A stretch of DNA of 64,000 bases from Cyanodermella asteris (GCA_900618795.1 UYJD01000006.1:1100658-1164657), one strand, 5' to 3'; numbered from the stretch's first letter, positions 12,813 through 24,256 are shown. Made by a program: numbers and translations. The notes: generated from the letters alone by a model not told the origin.

Positions 12813-14128
12813 ATGGCTTCCCAGCCAGTCGCCATCGTCTGCGTCGGCATGGCCGGTATGCGATCTCTTTCCTCCTCTCTTCCGTCAAATTCTCGCGTAC
12901 CTCCAGGATCCCTCGCTTCAGCTCCATTAACTGACGGTGTCAACCTCCAGGCTCAGGGAAGACGACCTTCATGCAGCGCCTCAACGCCCACCTTCACGAA
13001 CAGAAAGAACCTCCTTACATTGTCAATCTCGACCCCGCCGTCCGAACTGTCCCGTTCGACCCGAACATCGACATCCGCGACAGCGTCAACTACAAGGAGG
13101 TCATGAAGCAATACAATCTGGGCCCCAACGGCGGTATCCTTACATCGCTGAACCTCTTCGCAACCAAGATAGACCAAATTCTTGGCCTCCTAGAAAAGAG
13201 AGCGAACCCCCAACCTTCGGGGTCAGAGAATACCACCACGCCGAAACCGATCAAGAACATTCTGGTGGACACACCCGGTCAGATTGAAGTCTTCGTATGG
13301 AGCGCTTCAGGCGCTATCCTGCTCGATTCCCTGGCGAGCAGTTTCCCGACGGTGATAGCCTACGTGATTGACACGCCGCGGAGCGCCAGCACGAGCACTT
13401 TCATGAGCAACATGCTGTACGCCTGCAGCATCCTCTACAAGACGAAGCTCCCCATGATCCTGGTCATGAACAAGACAGATGTCCAAGACGCCGCCTTCGC
13501 CAAGGAATGGATGACAGACTTTGAGGCTTTTCAGGCGGCTCTCCGCGCCGAGGAGGAAAAAGGCAGTTTCGGGGGCTTTGAAGGCGGAGAGGGCGCTGCG
13601 GGTACGGGCAGCGGATACATGGGCAGCTTGCTCAACAGCATGAGTCTGGTACTGGAGGAATTTTACTGCCATTTGAAGGTCGTGGGCGTCAGTTCCATGA
13701 CGGGCGATGGTATGGGCGACTTCTTTGAGGCCGTGGGCGAGAAAGTGGTGGAGTTCGAGAGAGATTACAGGCCGGAGCTGGTCAGGAGACGAGAGGAGAG
13801 GGAGAAGGATAAGGTACAGAAACGTGAGAAGGAGATGGATAGGTTGATGAAGGATATGAATGTGGGTGCGGGCGCGAAGACGAGTGTTGAGGGCGCTGGC
13901 CCTGCGAAGCCTTCGGCGAGGGGTGGCATTGGATCCATCAGCGATTATGAGGATGACAGTGATGATGACGACGGCGACGATTCGAACGATGAAGACGAAG
14001 ATGGTGATGACGAAGATGCGGATGGTGGGCTGCAGGGTCGGTATAAGGATGCTTTGCATGGTGGTGCTGGCGACACAAACTTGGATACTGCGAGCTTTGC
14101 ACGATATCTGAAGAAGTCCGGTGCATGA
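12813..14128 (+). CDS. NPA3: GPN-loop GTPase 1 (Npa3/XAB1)
   Basis: Two exons (12813-12855, 12951-14128) give 406 residues. GPN1/Npa3 is a cytoplasmic GTPase needed to assemble RNA polymerase II and bring it into the nucleus. The intron 12856-12950 falls inside the P-loop codons; splicing restores GMAGSGKT at residues 12-19. The family-defining Gly-Pro-Asn loop is at residues 72-74 in [25 protein letters not shown] is the G3 region and VMNKTDV the G4 base-specificity motif. The C-terminal 90 residues are a charged coiled segment followed by an acidic Asp/Glu tail, usual for fungal GPN1. The start ATG sits in a good context (cgccATGg). It runs tandem with GCN20, 336 bases downstream. Confidence is high; only the short first exon relies on splice-site reading. 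Confidence 0.95.
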
Positions 14129-14464
14129 AGACAGCCGGGATTGGGAAACATTTGCATCTGTCGGAGTTTTGGGATTGAGATGAATGAAGCATGTTTGTAT
14201 GATACCCTCGATGAATGAATCACCTATCGACTTCGAAACCTTCTCATATGCACATTCTAAGTGATTATCAACAGACATTGATCAGTAGTCGCGATGGCTT
14301 TGCATGTGTCAATTGAGTACTCCGTAATTCCTATTTCGACATTAGTTTCAAAAAACGCGTGATTGGTTTGTCCATTGGGTTTGAAGGTGCGGGCATTTCA
14401 TAAAATTGCCACCAGATTTATTTCTCCACCCATCAACCCACCAGGCCTCACTCCCAACGCAAGC
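14129..14464. other. Intergenic, GPN1 to GCN20
   Basis: 336 bases between tandem genes. They must hold the 3' end of GPN1 and the promoter of GCN20. The sequence is AT-richer than the flanking exons. I see no further gene or clear motif. Confidence 0.5.
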
Positions 14465-16776
14465 ATGGAGGCTGAAATAAGAACTCAAATTCCGCACATC
14501 GACCCGACGATATCAGAATATTCAGCTGTAAGCCTGAGCCTATATATCTGCGATGAACTTAGCTGATTTTCCAGGGCTATCTGAACCATGCGGCAACACA
14601 GTATGCATCCGACACCGACCCCAACGCCCAAACGCCCCTCGGCGAGGCGGCCGATACAATCACAGCACTCCTGCTGAGCGCATCTGGCGACCTGACAGAC
14701 AAAAACGAGACGACCATCCGCAACCTCGTCTCGAAATTTATCTCGCAGCTCAGCTCCGCCCATGGCCTCGACAGCGAGCGCCGCCAGACGGCGCCCTCGG
14801 CCCGCAAACTCGAGTCCGCCATCACCGTTGGCGCTCAGCGGAACATGTCCAGCACCCTCGGACTCGCCGGCGCCGGTGTCGATCTCGAAGCGACCTCGGG
14901 CCGCAAGGTCGAGTCCCGGGTCGACAGGAAGAAGCTCGAAAAGGCCGAACGCAAGCTCCGCGCGAAGCAGGAGAAGAAGGAGTTCAAGTTCGTCGAGTAC
15001 GAGGCCAGTAGGCTTCTGGACCAGCCGACGGAAACGCAGAGCTACGAGGAGTTTTACATGCAGGTCAACCCGCTGCAGCTCGGGAGCGATTCGCAGAACA
15101 AGTCCAAGGATATCAAGATCGACGGCATCGATATTGCAATCGGCAGCTTGAGGGTGCTGAGCGATACGCATCTGAGTCTGGCGTACGGAAGGAGGTATGG
15201 TCTCGTCGGTCAGAATGGTATCGGTAAATCTACGTTGTTGAGGGCGCTCAGTCGACGAGAGGTGGCGATTCCGACGCATATCTCCATTTTGCACGTCGAA
15301 CAGGAGATTACGGGAGACGATACGTCTGCAATCCAGGCTGTACTAGATGCCGATGTGTGGCGCAAGCATCTCCTCGCTCAACAGGAGAAGATCACCAAGC
15401 AACTCGCCGAGCTGGAGGCAGAGCGCGCTAAACTGGCAGACCGCTCTGGCGAAGCCGAGAAACTCGATCACGAGCGAGACGGTCTCGACACAACCCTGAC
15501 CGACATCCAAAGCAAGCTCGCCGAGATGGAGTCCGACAAAGCAGAGTCCCGCGCCGCCAGCATCCTCGCCGGTCTCGGTTTCTCGCCGGAACGCCAACAG
15601 TTTGCTACGAAGACCTTCTCCGGTGGTTGGCGTATGCGTCTCGCCCTAGCTCGAGCCCTCTTCTGCGAACCGGACCTGCTCCTCCTCGACGAACCGTCCA
15701 ACATGTTGGACGTCCCCTCCATCACCTTCCTGTCCAACTACCTGCAAACCTACCCCAGCACCGTGCTGGTCGTCTCCCACGACAGAGCCTTCCTGAACGA
15801 AGTCGCCACGGACATTATGCACCAGCACTCGGAGCGGCTCGACTACTACAAAGGCGCCAACTTCGACTCCTTCTACGCCACGAAAGAAGAACGCCGCAAG
15901 ACCGCGCAGCGCGAGTACGAGAAGCAAATGGCCGAGCGCGCCCATCTGCAAGCCTTCATCGACAAGTTCCGCTACAATGCCGCCAAATCCTCCGAGGCGC
16001 AGTCCCGTATCAAGAAGCTGGAGAAGATGCCCGTGCTCGAGGCTCCCGAGGCCATCTACACGGTCAAGTTCAGCTTCCCGCAGGTCGAGAAGATGTCCCC
16101 GCCCATCATCCAGATGAGCGGCGTCACGTTCGGCTACGCGGCCGACAAGCCGCCACTTCTCACAAACGTCGACCTGGACGTGCAGCTCGACTCGCGAATC
16201 GGCATCGTGGGGCCGAACGGAGCAGGTAAGACGACGGTCCTGAAACTGCTCATCGGCAGCCTGACGCCGACAAAGGGCATCATCAGCCAGAACCCGCGTC
16301 TGAGAGTGGGCTACTTTGCGCAGCATCACATCGATGCGCTGAATCTCAAGGCTTCGTCGGTGGCTTTCATGGCCAGGACGTACCCGGGCAGGAGCGACGA
16401 GGAGTACCGTCGCCACTTGGGTGCTTTCGGCATCACGGGCACGACGTCGTTGCAGCCGATCGGACTGCTGTCTGGAGGTCAAAAGTCTCGTGTTGCGTTT
16501 GCTTGCCTTGCGATTCAGCAGCCGCATATCCTCGTGCTTGACGAGCCTTCTAACCATTTGGATATTGAGGCTATGGATGCTTTGAGCGACGCGCTGCAGA
16601 GCTTCACGGGAGGTGTGCTGATGGTTTCCCACGACGTCACTATGTTGTCAAACGTGTGCACCAGTTTGTGGGTCTGTGACGGTGGTACTGTTGAGCATTT
16701 CGACGGTACTGTGAATGACTACAAGAAGAGAATCACTGAGCAGGCTGACGCCAGCGGCGTGGTTGCAAAGCATTAA
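14465..16776 (+). CDS. GCN20: ABC-F ATPase GCN20
   Basis: Two exons (14465-14527, 14575-16776) give 754 residues, almost the length of yeast Gcn20 (752). Gcn20 binds Gcn1 on ribosomes and helps activate the eIF2alpha kinase Gcn2 during amino-acid starvation. The N-terminal 200 residues form the Gcn1-binding region. ABC domain 1 has Walker A GQNGIGKST, signature FSGGWRMRLALARAL and Walker B LLLLDEPSNMLD; the Ser-Asn-Met variant is normal for this subfamily. A charged linker with REYEKQMAERAHLQAFI joins it to ABC domain 2, with GPNGAGKTT, LSGGQKSRVAFA and LVLDEPSNHLD. There are no membrane spans, as expected of ABC-F proteins. The first intron is phase 0 with donor GTAAGC and acceptor CCAG. It converges on OLA1, with 203 bases between stop codons. 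Confidence 0.96.
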
Positions 16777-16979
16777 AGAGTACGGTGATGAAATTTAGAA
16801 CCTGATGAGAATATGCATGCATTCATTCATTTAGATAATCTTCGTCGACTTTTGATCGGGCTGGAACATCGTATGTGTCCAACCATAAGTGAGATTACGA
16901 GGCATTTCTGCGGCCGGTAATGTCACGCGCCGATATGGACTGTGCAGGCTGTACTTGCAGATATGTTCGAAGCGGAAGC

Positions 16980-18450
16980 TTAGCTCTTGGCCGCACCAGC
17001 CTTGATCAAGACGATATCTCCGTCTTGGACGACGTAATCTTTGCCCTTGGTCATGATCTTTCCAGCAGCCTTGGTCTTAGCTTCGTCGCCATATTCCCTT
17101 AGTGTCTCGTAGTTGTAGACGAGAATTTGAATGAAGGTCTTTTCAAAATCGGTGTGAATGACACCAGCGGCCTGGGGGGCTTTGGTGTTCAATCGTACAG
17201 TCCATTGCCTGACCTCATCGGCACCAGTCGTGAAGAAGGAGCCAAGCTCCAGTGCCGTTCGCATCGTTGTGATGACCTTTGGCAAGATTGACTTTGTTCC
17301 AAGCTTCTTGCACTCCTCCTCTGCAGCTGCATCGTCGCCCAAGGCAGCAAGACGCTCCTCGAAACATACCGAGATGGGAATGATTGGGTCGCCAGCAGAG
17401 TTGGTCTTTATCCAGTCAACGATCTTGGGCAAGTGCTTGTTCTTCTGACGGATGTAGTCTTTTTCTGAAAGGTTCACGAGGTAGACGACTGGCTTGGCGG
17501 TAAGCAGCATAAGTGGGTTGATCACCTCGACCTGGAAAATTGTCAGCGACCGATCCAACAGAGAATTCGAGGTGAATCAAAGAGTAAAGGAGCTTTGTAT
17601 CAGTTTCAAGTTTTTCTCAGTACAACCTCTAAGCGTTGTTTTGGGCGAGGCGTTCGACGAGCTGGGATTAGAATTCGAGCCTGAGGCTCTTGGTCATCAT
17701 GAAAGCGGGAGGTGCAGGCAAATAATAGCATCTGAAAAAATTTGGGCATGCTTACCTCCTTTGGTGCCCAGTTCTCCTTGCGGACGTCCTTGCCATCCTT
17801 CAACCATGCGAGGATCTTCTCTACCGTCGCTTCTTCTTCACGCAACTTTTTCATTTCCAGACTCTGACCACCACGCCTTGTCTGCTTTTTGCAATTCTCG
17901 AGTGCCTTCTCGACAAACTCAGTGTCCTTGATTCTTAATTCTTCGCTGATAATGTTCAAATCTCTGACGGGATCGACGTCACCCTCGACGTGAATGATCT
18001 CTGCATCGTCAAAACATCGCACAACTTGGAAAATAGCATCGACGGCACGAATGTGTGACAAGAACGCGTTTCCGAGGCCAGCGCCTGTCGACGCGCCTCT
18101 GGTCAGACCAGCGATATCATAGACTGTGAGGTTGGCAGGGACAACAGATTTGGGCTTGTAGTGGTCCACTAGCCAGTCAAATCGCGCGTCGGGCACGATG
18201 ACTCGAGCTTCTTCCGGATCGATTGTGGCATAAGGGAAGTTTGCTGGGTTGCCCAGCGAGCACTTAGTGATGGTCTGGAAGAGGGTAGATTTGCCGACGT
18301 TGGCAAGGCCGACCTGAAAAACGAAATCAGCAGCCGAACAGCACAATGGGATCACTAGCGTGGCGTCGTACATACGATACCGCTCTTCAAGTGATTGCCA
18401 GGCCTGCCCAGCGGGATCTTCTTCTCCTCTTCCTTCTTCTTGGGAGGCAT
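16980..18450 (-). CDS. OLA1: Obg-like ATPase 1 (YchF/OLA1 family)
   Basis: Three exons (18450-18376, 18313-17756, 17531-16980) give 394 residues, the same length as yeast Ola1. This conserved P-loop protein prefers ATP over GTP, binds ribosomes and translation factors, and modulates stress responses. Exon 1 encodes the lysine-rich start MPPKKKEEEKKIPLG. The P-loop GLANVGKST lies just after intron 1. Switch region: TVYDIAGLTRGASTGAGLGN. G4 is the atypical YLVNLSEKD (Asn-x-x-Glu), the substitution that gives YchF proteins ATP specificity. The C-terminal 85 residues are the TGS domain, ending VQDGDIVLIKAGA. Intron 1 is 62 nt; intron 2 is 224 nt, the longest I find in the window. Codon use and domain order are ordinary; identification is secure. 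Confidence 0.95.
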
Positions 18451-18893
18451 TTTGCGTGCTCGTGACAAAGGAGCGGATTGAGAAAAAGCTTTTCGGGGCG
18501 CAGCTGGGAGATGCACGAGCCCAGCAGTGCAATTGGGGCGGCTGGTAAGTAAAGTACAGGAAAAGAAAAGCTGGGGTATCTCAAGAGAAGAGAAGGGTTT
18601 AACGAAGGAGGGGCGCCAGCTGCAGAGCGCCGGAGTCATCCCGCCCAACGCTGAAAAGTGCTTGCGCGCGAGTTTTCTAGGGTCCGCCAGAACAGCAAAC
18701 TGCACACTTGACGCCTTGCTGACTCAGCACAGTCCACTCATTTCCCAGCTTTGGACCTACGAGATTGTCTCCTCTCGATAATGCTCAATCTACACAGTCG
18801 TATATGCAAAGTGCTAACATCACAGCCAGAATTCGATGCCAGAGTGATATCTCACAGTTTCCGTACATCCATTCAGCTTCTGCAATGATCATG
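18451..18893. other. Intergenic, upstream of OLA1
   Basis: 443 bases upstream of OLA1 and downstream of the secreted-protein gene, both on the minus strand. It must hold the OLA1 promoter and leader. The plus strand is purine-rich (GAAAAG and AGAAGAG stretches around 18540-18610), so the leader of OLA1 is pyrimidine-rich. No gene is seen. Confidence 0.5.
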
Positions 18894-19815
18894 CTATTGC
18901 CTTTCGTTCGAATCCAATTGAGCGAACTGTCCTTCAGCCTCCCGTTCGGCCACCCAACACCTGCCCGACCATTCCCAAGGGCTGCCAGGGGTGCCTGATC
19001 CTCCACACTCCCATCTCTTTGTCCCGTTCTCGTTCGGGTCCGGTCCAATAGGAAGAGCACAATGCGCCCGATAAGTATACCGCGGATACCAAATATTCCA
19101 TCCGGTATCAACCTCTCTCCAAATGACATTGCAGTGTTCGGGGACGTTATAAAAGCGGCCCCTCCACGTAACCCAGAGATCGTCGAAGATATCTTTGCTC
19201 CACTTGTGTCTGTCAGCGTTGAACTGGCAATACCTTCCGCAGTGGATCCCCAGCTCTTCATCCGGATCCGGCAGCTGGGGGAATTTGTAAATGAGCCATC
19301 CTTCTTCATCGCCGTGAGGATAAGGGTAATTGGTGGTCAATTTCGCCGGATCGAGTTGGACAGCCCAGCGACGTTTCGAGTCAATGAGCATCAGGTTGGT
19401 ATCCGTATCCACCCACGTCGTAGATTCAAAGAACACCTGTGGAGGAGCGTCAGTCTGGGACACGTGAACACGCTCTGGATGTCATTCAAGAACATACCGC
19501 ATCAAGCCCAGGAGGGTCGTCCTGCTCCGTTGTATCGATGGTCTCGGGTGAATCACCATATGGAGTACAGACCAAGGGATTATCTGTCGGCTCGCACCAA
19601 TCGTACCTGTACTTTGGCGAGAAGACCACGTTGAGCATGCCGTCCTCGAAAAGATTCAAGTGTGGGTACCAAGCATCTTCCCGAACCGGCATTGTTTTGT
19701 TTTCTTCGTCGCTGTTAGAGCGGTACGGGAACCCAAACCCGTGCCATTGAGAGAGCACAGGACTTGAGCGAAGCAGAAGCAGGGCAAGGAGGTGGTATGG
19801 GCGAGATAGTATCAT
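18894..19815 (-). CDS. Secreted eight-cysteine protein, unknown function
   Basis: Two exons (19815-19498, 19436-18894) give 286 residues. The start chosen opens a clear signal peptide, MILSRPYHLLALLLLRSS, with likely cleavage after VLSQ near residue 23; the reading frame stays open further upstream but those residues do not look like a secretion signal. The mature part is rich in Trp, Tyr, Pro and Asp and has eight cysteines, so up to four disulfides. Blocks such as WVTWRGRFYNVPEHCNVIWR and WNIWYPRYTYRAHC look conserved-domain-like, but I do not recognise the family. The intron of 61 nt is phase 0 (donor GTATGT, acceptor ACAG). Location outside the cell or in the wall is inferred from the signal peptide and the lack of other membrane spans. 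It could be an apoplastic effector-like protein or an enzyme of an unfamiliar family. Confidence 0.8.
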
Positions 19816-20393
19816 CGTAGGCGGTTGTGCTGCGCGACACGTGAGTGTTGGATGTGGAAAGTAACCTGGTGTATCGACTGAAAGAAATGGAATTCGTCGC
19901 ACCACACTTCTTTTACCAATACAAGGGGGGCAACACGAAGAACGTCGGAAGGACACCGAGCTGGGGAATATGATGCGCTAGGACCAGATTTTTGGACCAG
20001 TATCGAATATGCGTCCCATCAACTACTATATGACCCATGGTCGTGGGTACTGGTCCCCTTGGTACTGGCCGTCCTCCAGGACCAATTCGATAAATATGTT
20101 CGGGCGGTATGCTCCGTCCGCCGCGGTTGTGAGGCAAGTCTGTGCTTGTCTCCCAATTGCCAGTGCACCTGGCTCTGGAAATGTCGATACAAAAGTCATT
20201 GCTTCATGCTGCCGCAGCAGGTTATCTATGGTGTATCATCGTATGGCATGACGACGTCTCTATACCAGCGCCGGTGTATGCTCTCAATCCCAATGTCCTC
20301 TGATACCCACTGTTACTCCTGTGCTCGATTGTATATTTCCCCCCGAGAACGTGAGAGATGGCGATGAGTCATCGCCAAATCATGCGAATGTCT
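19816..20393. other. Intergenic, secreted-protein gene to DDT-PHD gene
   Basis: 578 bases holding the promoter of the secreted-protein gene and the 3' end of the DDT-PHD gene. An open minus-strand frame (20137-19913) rich in Gly, Pro and Arg has no ATG near its start and no recognisable domain. The plus strand has a short repeated phrase, ggtactgg, around 20046-20068. Nothing else is supported. Confidence 0.4.
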
Positions 20394-22987
20394 TCAACCG
20401 ACGGTCGCCCGTGGTGGCGGTGTGGCTGCCTTGGTTGGACTTTCGGCGCCAGTGATGCCTCGATCAGTTGGCTTTGGACTTGGGACTAATTTCTGCGTTG
20501 GTTGTAGAACAGGTGTAACGTTCAAATCCCTCGATGTTGGTCGAGGTGGACTATTCTTGACGGGAGATAGCCCAGCGTTCGCTGCGTCCGGCCGTACCGT
20601 TGGTGCCATAGGCGGGCTTCCTGCCGATAGGTTCATGCTGGGCGCAGGAGATGGAGCGGCGTACTGCTGCTTTTGAGGGACGTAAGGGTGTTGCGCAGGT
20701 GTGCTCGGTGTTGCATGCTGTAAACTGCCATTGCCCTTGAAGCTGGTGTTGGGTGTCGTTTCAGGAGGAAGCATTCGTGATCCTCCTGCCGACATCGGGG
20801 CCTGAGCCTGATAAGGTGATGCGCGGCTGTGGGACGAGTCAGGCGCCTGGCTCGAGAATGTATTTCGAAATGGGTCTTTTTGACCTGGTGTGGTTGGGTT
20901 GGTGCCGGCTTTCTGTGGCGAGAAGCCATTTGCTGCAGGTGGGTGATAGGCATTTGAGCCGTGCAAAGGTGGTCCAAATTGCATTGGCTGCGAGGGTGAA
21001 TAGCTGCTCAGGTTATGAGTAGGTTTTCGCGGAGAGACCAGGCCTGGTGGCCTGTTGCCGTTGACAGGATCTTGAACTTGTCCTTGTGGTGACAACGTCG
21101 GTCCGTTCATGAAACTGCTGTGGATCGATGTCCCGTTGGTATTCGCGGTGGCATTTGTCTGGGGTGATTGAGAATGCTTATGAGGTGCGAACTTCTTCAT
21201 CGGCGGAAGCTTAGTCCCCGAAACGCCTTCTTCCGGCGCCTTCCTCTTAAATTGTTGTCCGGCTTTGTCTGACAGTATCTGCATGTTTGAGGCCGAGCTG
21301 CCGCTGACGGACAGCTGACCTTGCGGAGGATTGTCTTGTTCTTGATGGGACGGAGACGCGAAGTTGAATCGCAGGGGAGCTATCTTTGGCTTCTTCGCGT
21401 CTTCCTCCTTACGCTTGCAATCGTCACAAACGAAATGGAAACTATCATTCTCAGCCTGTTCCTGAGAGAGACCCAAGCAAGCGCTATGCTGCCATACGTT
21501 ACAACGCTCGCAGGCGATGCTGTGCTTTCCGTCGTCGATGTTGGCACCATGAACACCACAGGCAGCACAATCGAAAACCCAGTCCTCCTCTTCCTGAAGC
21601 TGTTCGAGCGCCTCCTGTTTCTTCTTAAGCTCGGCTTTGAGCTGTTGCTCCGACTTCTTCGCGTCGATCTCGCCGCTCTCTAGACGCTCTTGCTCCTCTT
21701 CGAGCTTCTTGAGCTCCTCCTCATGTAGTATTCGCTTGTACTCGCGATCGCGCTGTCTCTGTTCTCGTGTCTGCATGCGTGATTGACGTTCGTGCTCCAT
21801 CTGCTTCTGACGTTCAGCATCTTTTTGCGCCGCGGCCAGATCCTTTCTCCGCTTGTCTTCAGCATCTCGAGCTTCCTGCTCCGTCTTCTCCCTGTCCGCC
21901 TTACTCGCAATTCGGCTTGAGCGCTTGGCGGTGGCCATCTTCTCTAATGTCATAAGTTCTCTCTGGCGCCTAGCGATCTTCTTTGCACGCTCCTCCTCAA
22001 TGCCCTCGATGATCGGAATGACATGGTCAATAATTCGTTTCCGCAGTGTTTTTTCATTGGAGTCCCGGCTCTTCTTCATGTTCTCGAGGAAATCTTGGTA
22101 GTCTTGAAGAGTAATGCAGAGACATTCCCACCTGTCTCCTCCCAAGCCGTCGTCGGTCGAGGTTGTAGGATCCTCACGACCTGGATACGCTTCATCTCCA
22201 TTCTCGCCTGTCTCGGAAGGTTCGTCCTTGATGTCATCCGGCTCTTCTGAAGTCTCGACTCTACCTCTGGTGCTTCGCCTTGTGCCTCTCGGACGTGGTT
22301 TCGGGGCTGCCTTTGGCTTGCTCTTCTTGGCTTTGCTCTTTGGCGGCGGAGATGGCGGGGGAGGAACGCGGGTTCGGCGGTAAAGTCGGTTGTCGTCGAG
22401 CACGAAGTACGAGCGTTCATCAGCATCCCAGCCGAATTCTTCAATGCGCCAATCTAGATCGTCCTCGTCGTTCTTCAAGGCCTTGGTTTTGAATTTGTTC
22501 TCTGGATCGTACCACACCCATCGAGACAAGTCGTGTATCACGCGCAATTTTGTGAAAATATCAAAAGATACGAACTCCTTCTCTTCATCGCTTCCTCTTT
22601 CGCCAAAGGGATTCTCGTGTGGTGAGCGTTCCAGGAAGGTCTTGCGGGCAAGATATTCCACGGATCCGCGGTCGTTCCGAGAGCGAGTGCACTTGGCCAG
22701 TGCCAAAGCGACATCTGACAGCCTCGTGCGGCCCGGCTTGAGACAATCTTCTTCAAAGTCCTATTCTATATCAGCTGCATGGCCAGAGAATGAATTGAGA
22801 TGGGAATGAAGCGCACCTCGATGTCATAATCGTCCGTAATGGTCACGGCAGGCCCGAAAAGCTGTATGAACTGAAACACATTTGCAAAGTACCACGTATT
22901 GCGCAGTCGATGGAGAAGGCCATTGGAAGCATGGGAGGCAGACTGCGGAGCCTCCATTTCCTCACGGCTGCGCTTGCGTGCAGACAT
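20394..22987 (-). CDS. DDT and PHD-finger chromatin protein
   Basis: Two exons (22987-22817, 22760-20394) give 845 residues. Exon 1 and the start of exon 2 together form a DDT-like segment: FANVFQFIQLFGPAVTI followed across the splice by DFEEDCLKPG. DDT domains occur in large subunits of ISWI-type remodelers. WRIEEFGWDADERSYFVLDD then resembles the WHIM region that follows DDT. A long charged coiled coil (about residues 285-450) leads to one PHD finger at residues 455-505 with the full C4HC3 set: CAAC, CERC, WQHSAC and CDDC. The remaining 340 residues are Pro/Ser/Gln-rich and disordered. The layout recalls RSF1/ACF-like histone readers; a nuclear chromatin role is inferred. The intron is 56 nt, phase 0. 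I do not assign a symbol because fungal members are poorly named. Confidence 0.85.
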
Positions 22988-23481
22988 CGTGACGATGCGG
23001 ACCTTGCGTAGTCGGGCTCAGAGCATCTATGGCAGACAGTGAAGCGCGGTGGTAGCTAGCGGAAGCAAGAAGCGATCAGAGCAAGGATGATGGTGGAAAG
23101 TGGTAATGCAAATGGCGTGTGCTGTGGTTAGTAGAAAGGGTGCTGAAGAAGAATGAGCTCAGCGTACTGGACTGTGCGGCGGTTCAAGTTCTGGAGCAGA
23201 TCGGCGAAGCGCGTCAGCCAGCCAGAGCCAAGCCGAAGTGCCCGTGACGCCGCGGCTGAAGACAGGGGTCTATCTACGCCAACCATTTTCACATTACTGC
23301 CATCTTGCTGTACGTCGGATCTAGGCTACATGATGCTGCTGGCTGCCGTGTCGTTGATATGGCTTTCGTGACCAGTATAAGCTGAAACAGCTCGGTTCAT
23401 TCGCTTGGCCTGGTCGGCATCAACCGTGTTTGCTGCTGCTGAACTCGTCCGATCATGTACACGGCGCGTACCACGGTCAAT
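22988..23481. other. Intergenic, upstream of DDT-PHD gene
   Basis: 494 bases upstream of the minus-strand DDT-PHD gene and before the RCC1-like fragment. They must contain that gene's promoter. No open frame with recognisable content, no repeat and no RNA gene is seen. Confidence 0.45.
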
Positions 23482-24256
23482 AGAAACGTGCTGTCAATCT
23501 TGACTCCGGGAAGAGAAAGGTAAGCGCTCCATTCGGTAAACAGATCGACTCTGGAGATCGCACGAAGCAGCCTCGCAAAGGTCCAAGGTCTGAAGCGAAG
23601 GAATCCGAACTCGACAAGCAAGGTGAAGTCCCTTCGGTGCCAACAAGGGCATTGACGCTGTTTGTATTTGGTGCAGGTGATGGCGGCGAGTATCATTCCC
23701 TAGCTATCGATACAAAAGACAACGTTTGGGAATGGGCTCTGAATGATTATGGCCAGGCCAACGACGCACAATCCGCTGGTACCAACGTCGCTTTTCTGCC
23801 TCATCCCATCAAGACCAATGACCTTTGCGGCCGGAGCGTGACTATGCTTGACGGTGGTGCCCATTACTCAGCTGCAGTGACTACCGAGAAAGTTTGCCTC
23901 GTATGGGGTCGAATCGATAGTGGCCAGCTGGGTTTTGTTACCACACCCAAGTTATTGAATAATTAACGCAGATCCGCTGCGATAAGCTTCGAGTACCTCA
24001 AATATGCCTTCGCCCTCCCTAGATTTAGGGGGTAGGTAAAGTTTCCCAAGTTGCCTGCGGTACTGACCACACTGTATTCGTTGTTAAGGGTGGCTTGGCG
24101 TACTCTACAGGTTTTGGACCGATGGGACTGCTTTGGCTTGGGTTTGAAGGATAGGTCAAGACGGCGCAACGAATACAAAGCAAAGACTTAGATGGCAAAA
24201 TGCTGGAGCTGGCAGGAGCTGGAGGACAATTCTCTGTCGTTGCTTTACCGGCATGA
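23482..24256 (+). pseudogene. Partial, rearranged copy of RCC1 (Pim1/Srm1)
   Basis: RCC1 is the chromatin-bound exchange factor for Ran, a seven-bladed propeller. Here a basic leader (SGKRKVSAPFGKQ) and PTRALTLFVFGAGDGGE match the usual start of fungal RCC1. Directly after it comes YHSLAIDTKDNVWEWALND, which belongs to a blade well into the protein, so the intervening blades are missing. It continues with VTMLDGGAHYSAAV and CLVWGRIDSGQLG until a stop at 23964-23966. Further RCC1-like sequence follows in other frames: VSQVACGTDHTVFVV with STGFG near 24035-24115, and the C-terminal LELAGAGGQFSVVALPA ending at a TGA at 24256. The pieces are collinear with RCC1. A functional RCC1 must exist elsewhere because the gene is essential; that is inference. 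A decayed partial duplicate is the simplest reading. Confidence 0.75.

Noticed and set aside
12971-14128. GPN1 starting at the Met at 12971
   Set aside because: That start would cut off the P-loop, which the 12813 exon supplies through a clean intron.
13307-14278. 323-codon frame antisense to GPN1
   Set aside because: It is the mirror of a well-supported GTPase; the His/Ile-rich part is the reverse of the acidic tail.
15646-16632. 328-codon frame antisense to GCN20
   Set aside because: Shadow of the second ABC domain region, with no protein-like features of its own.
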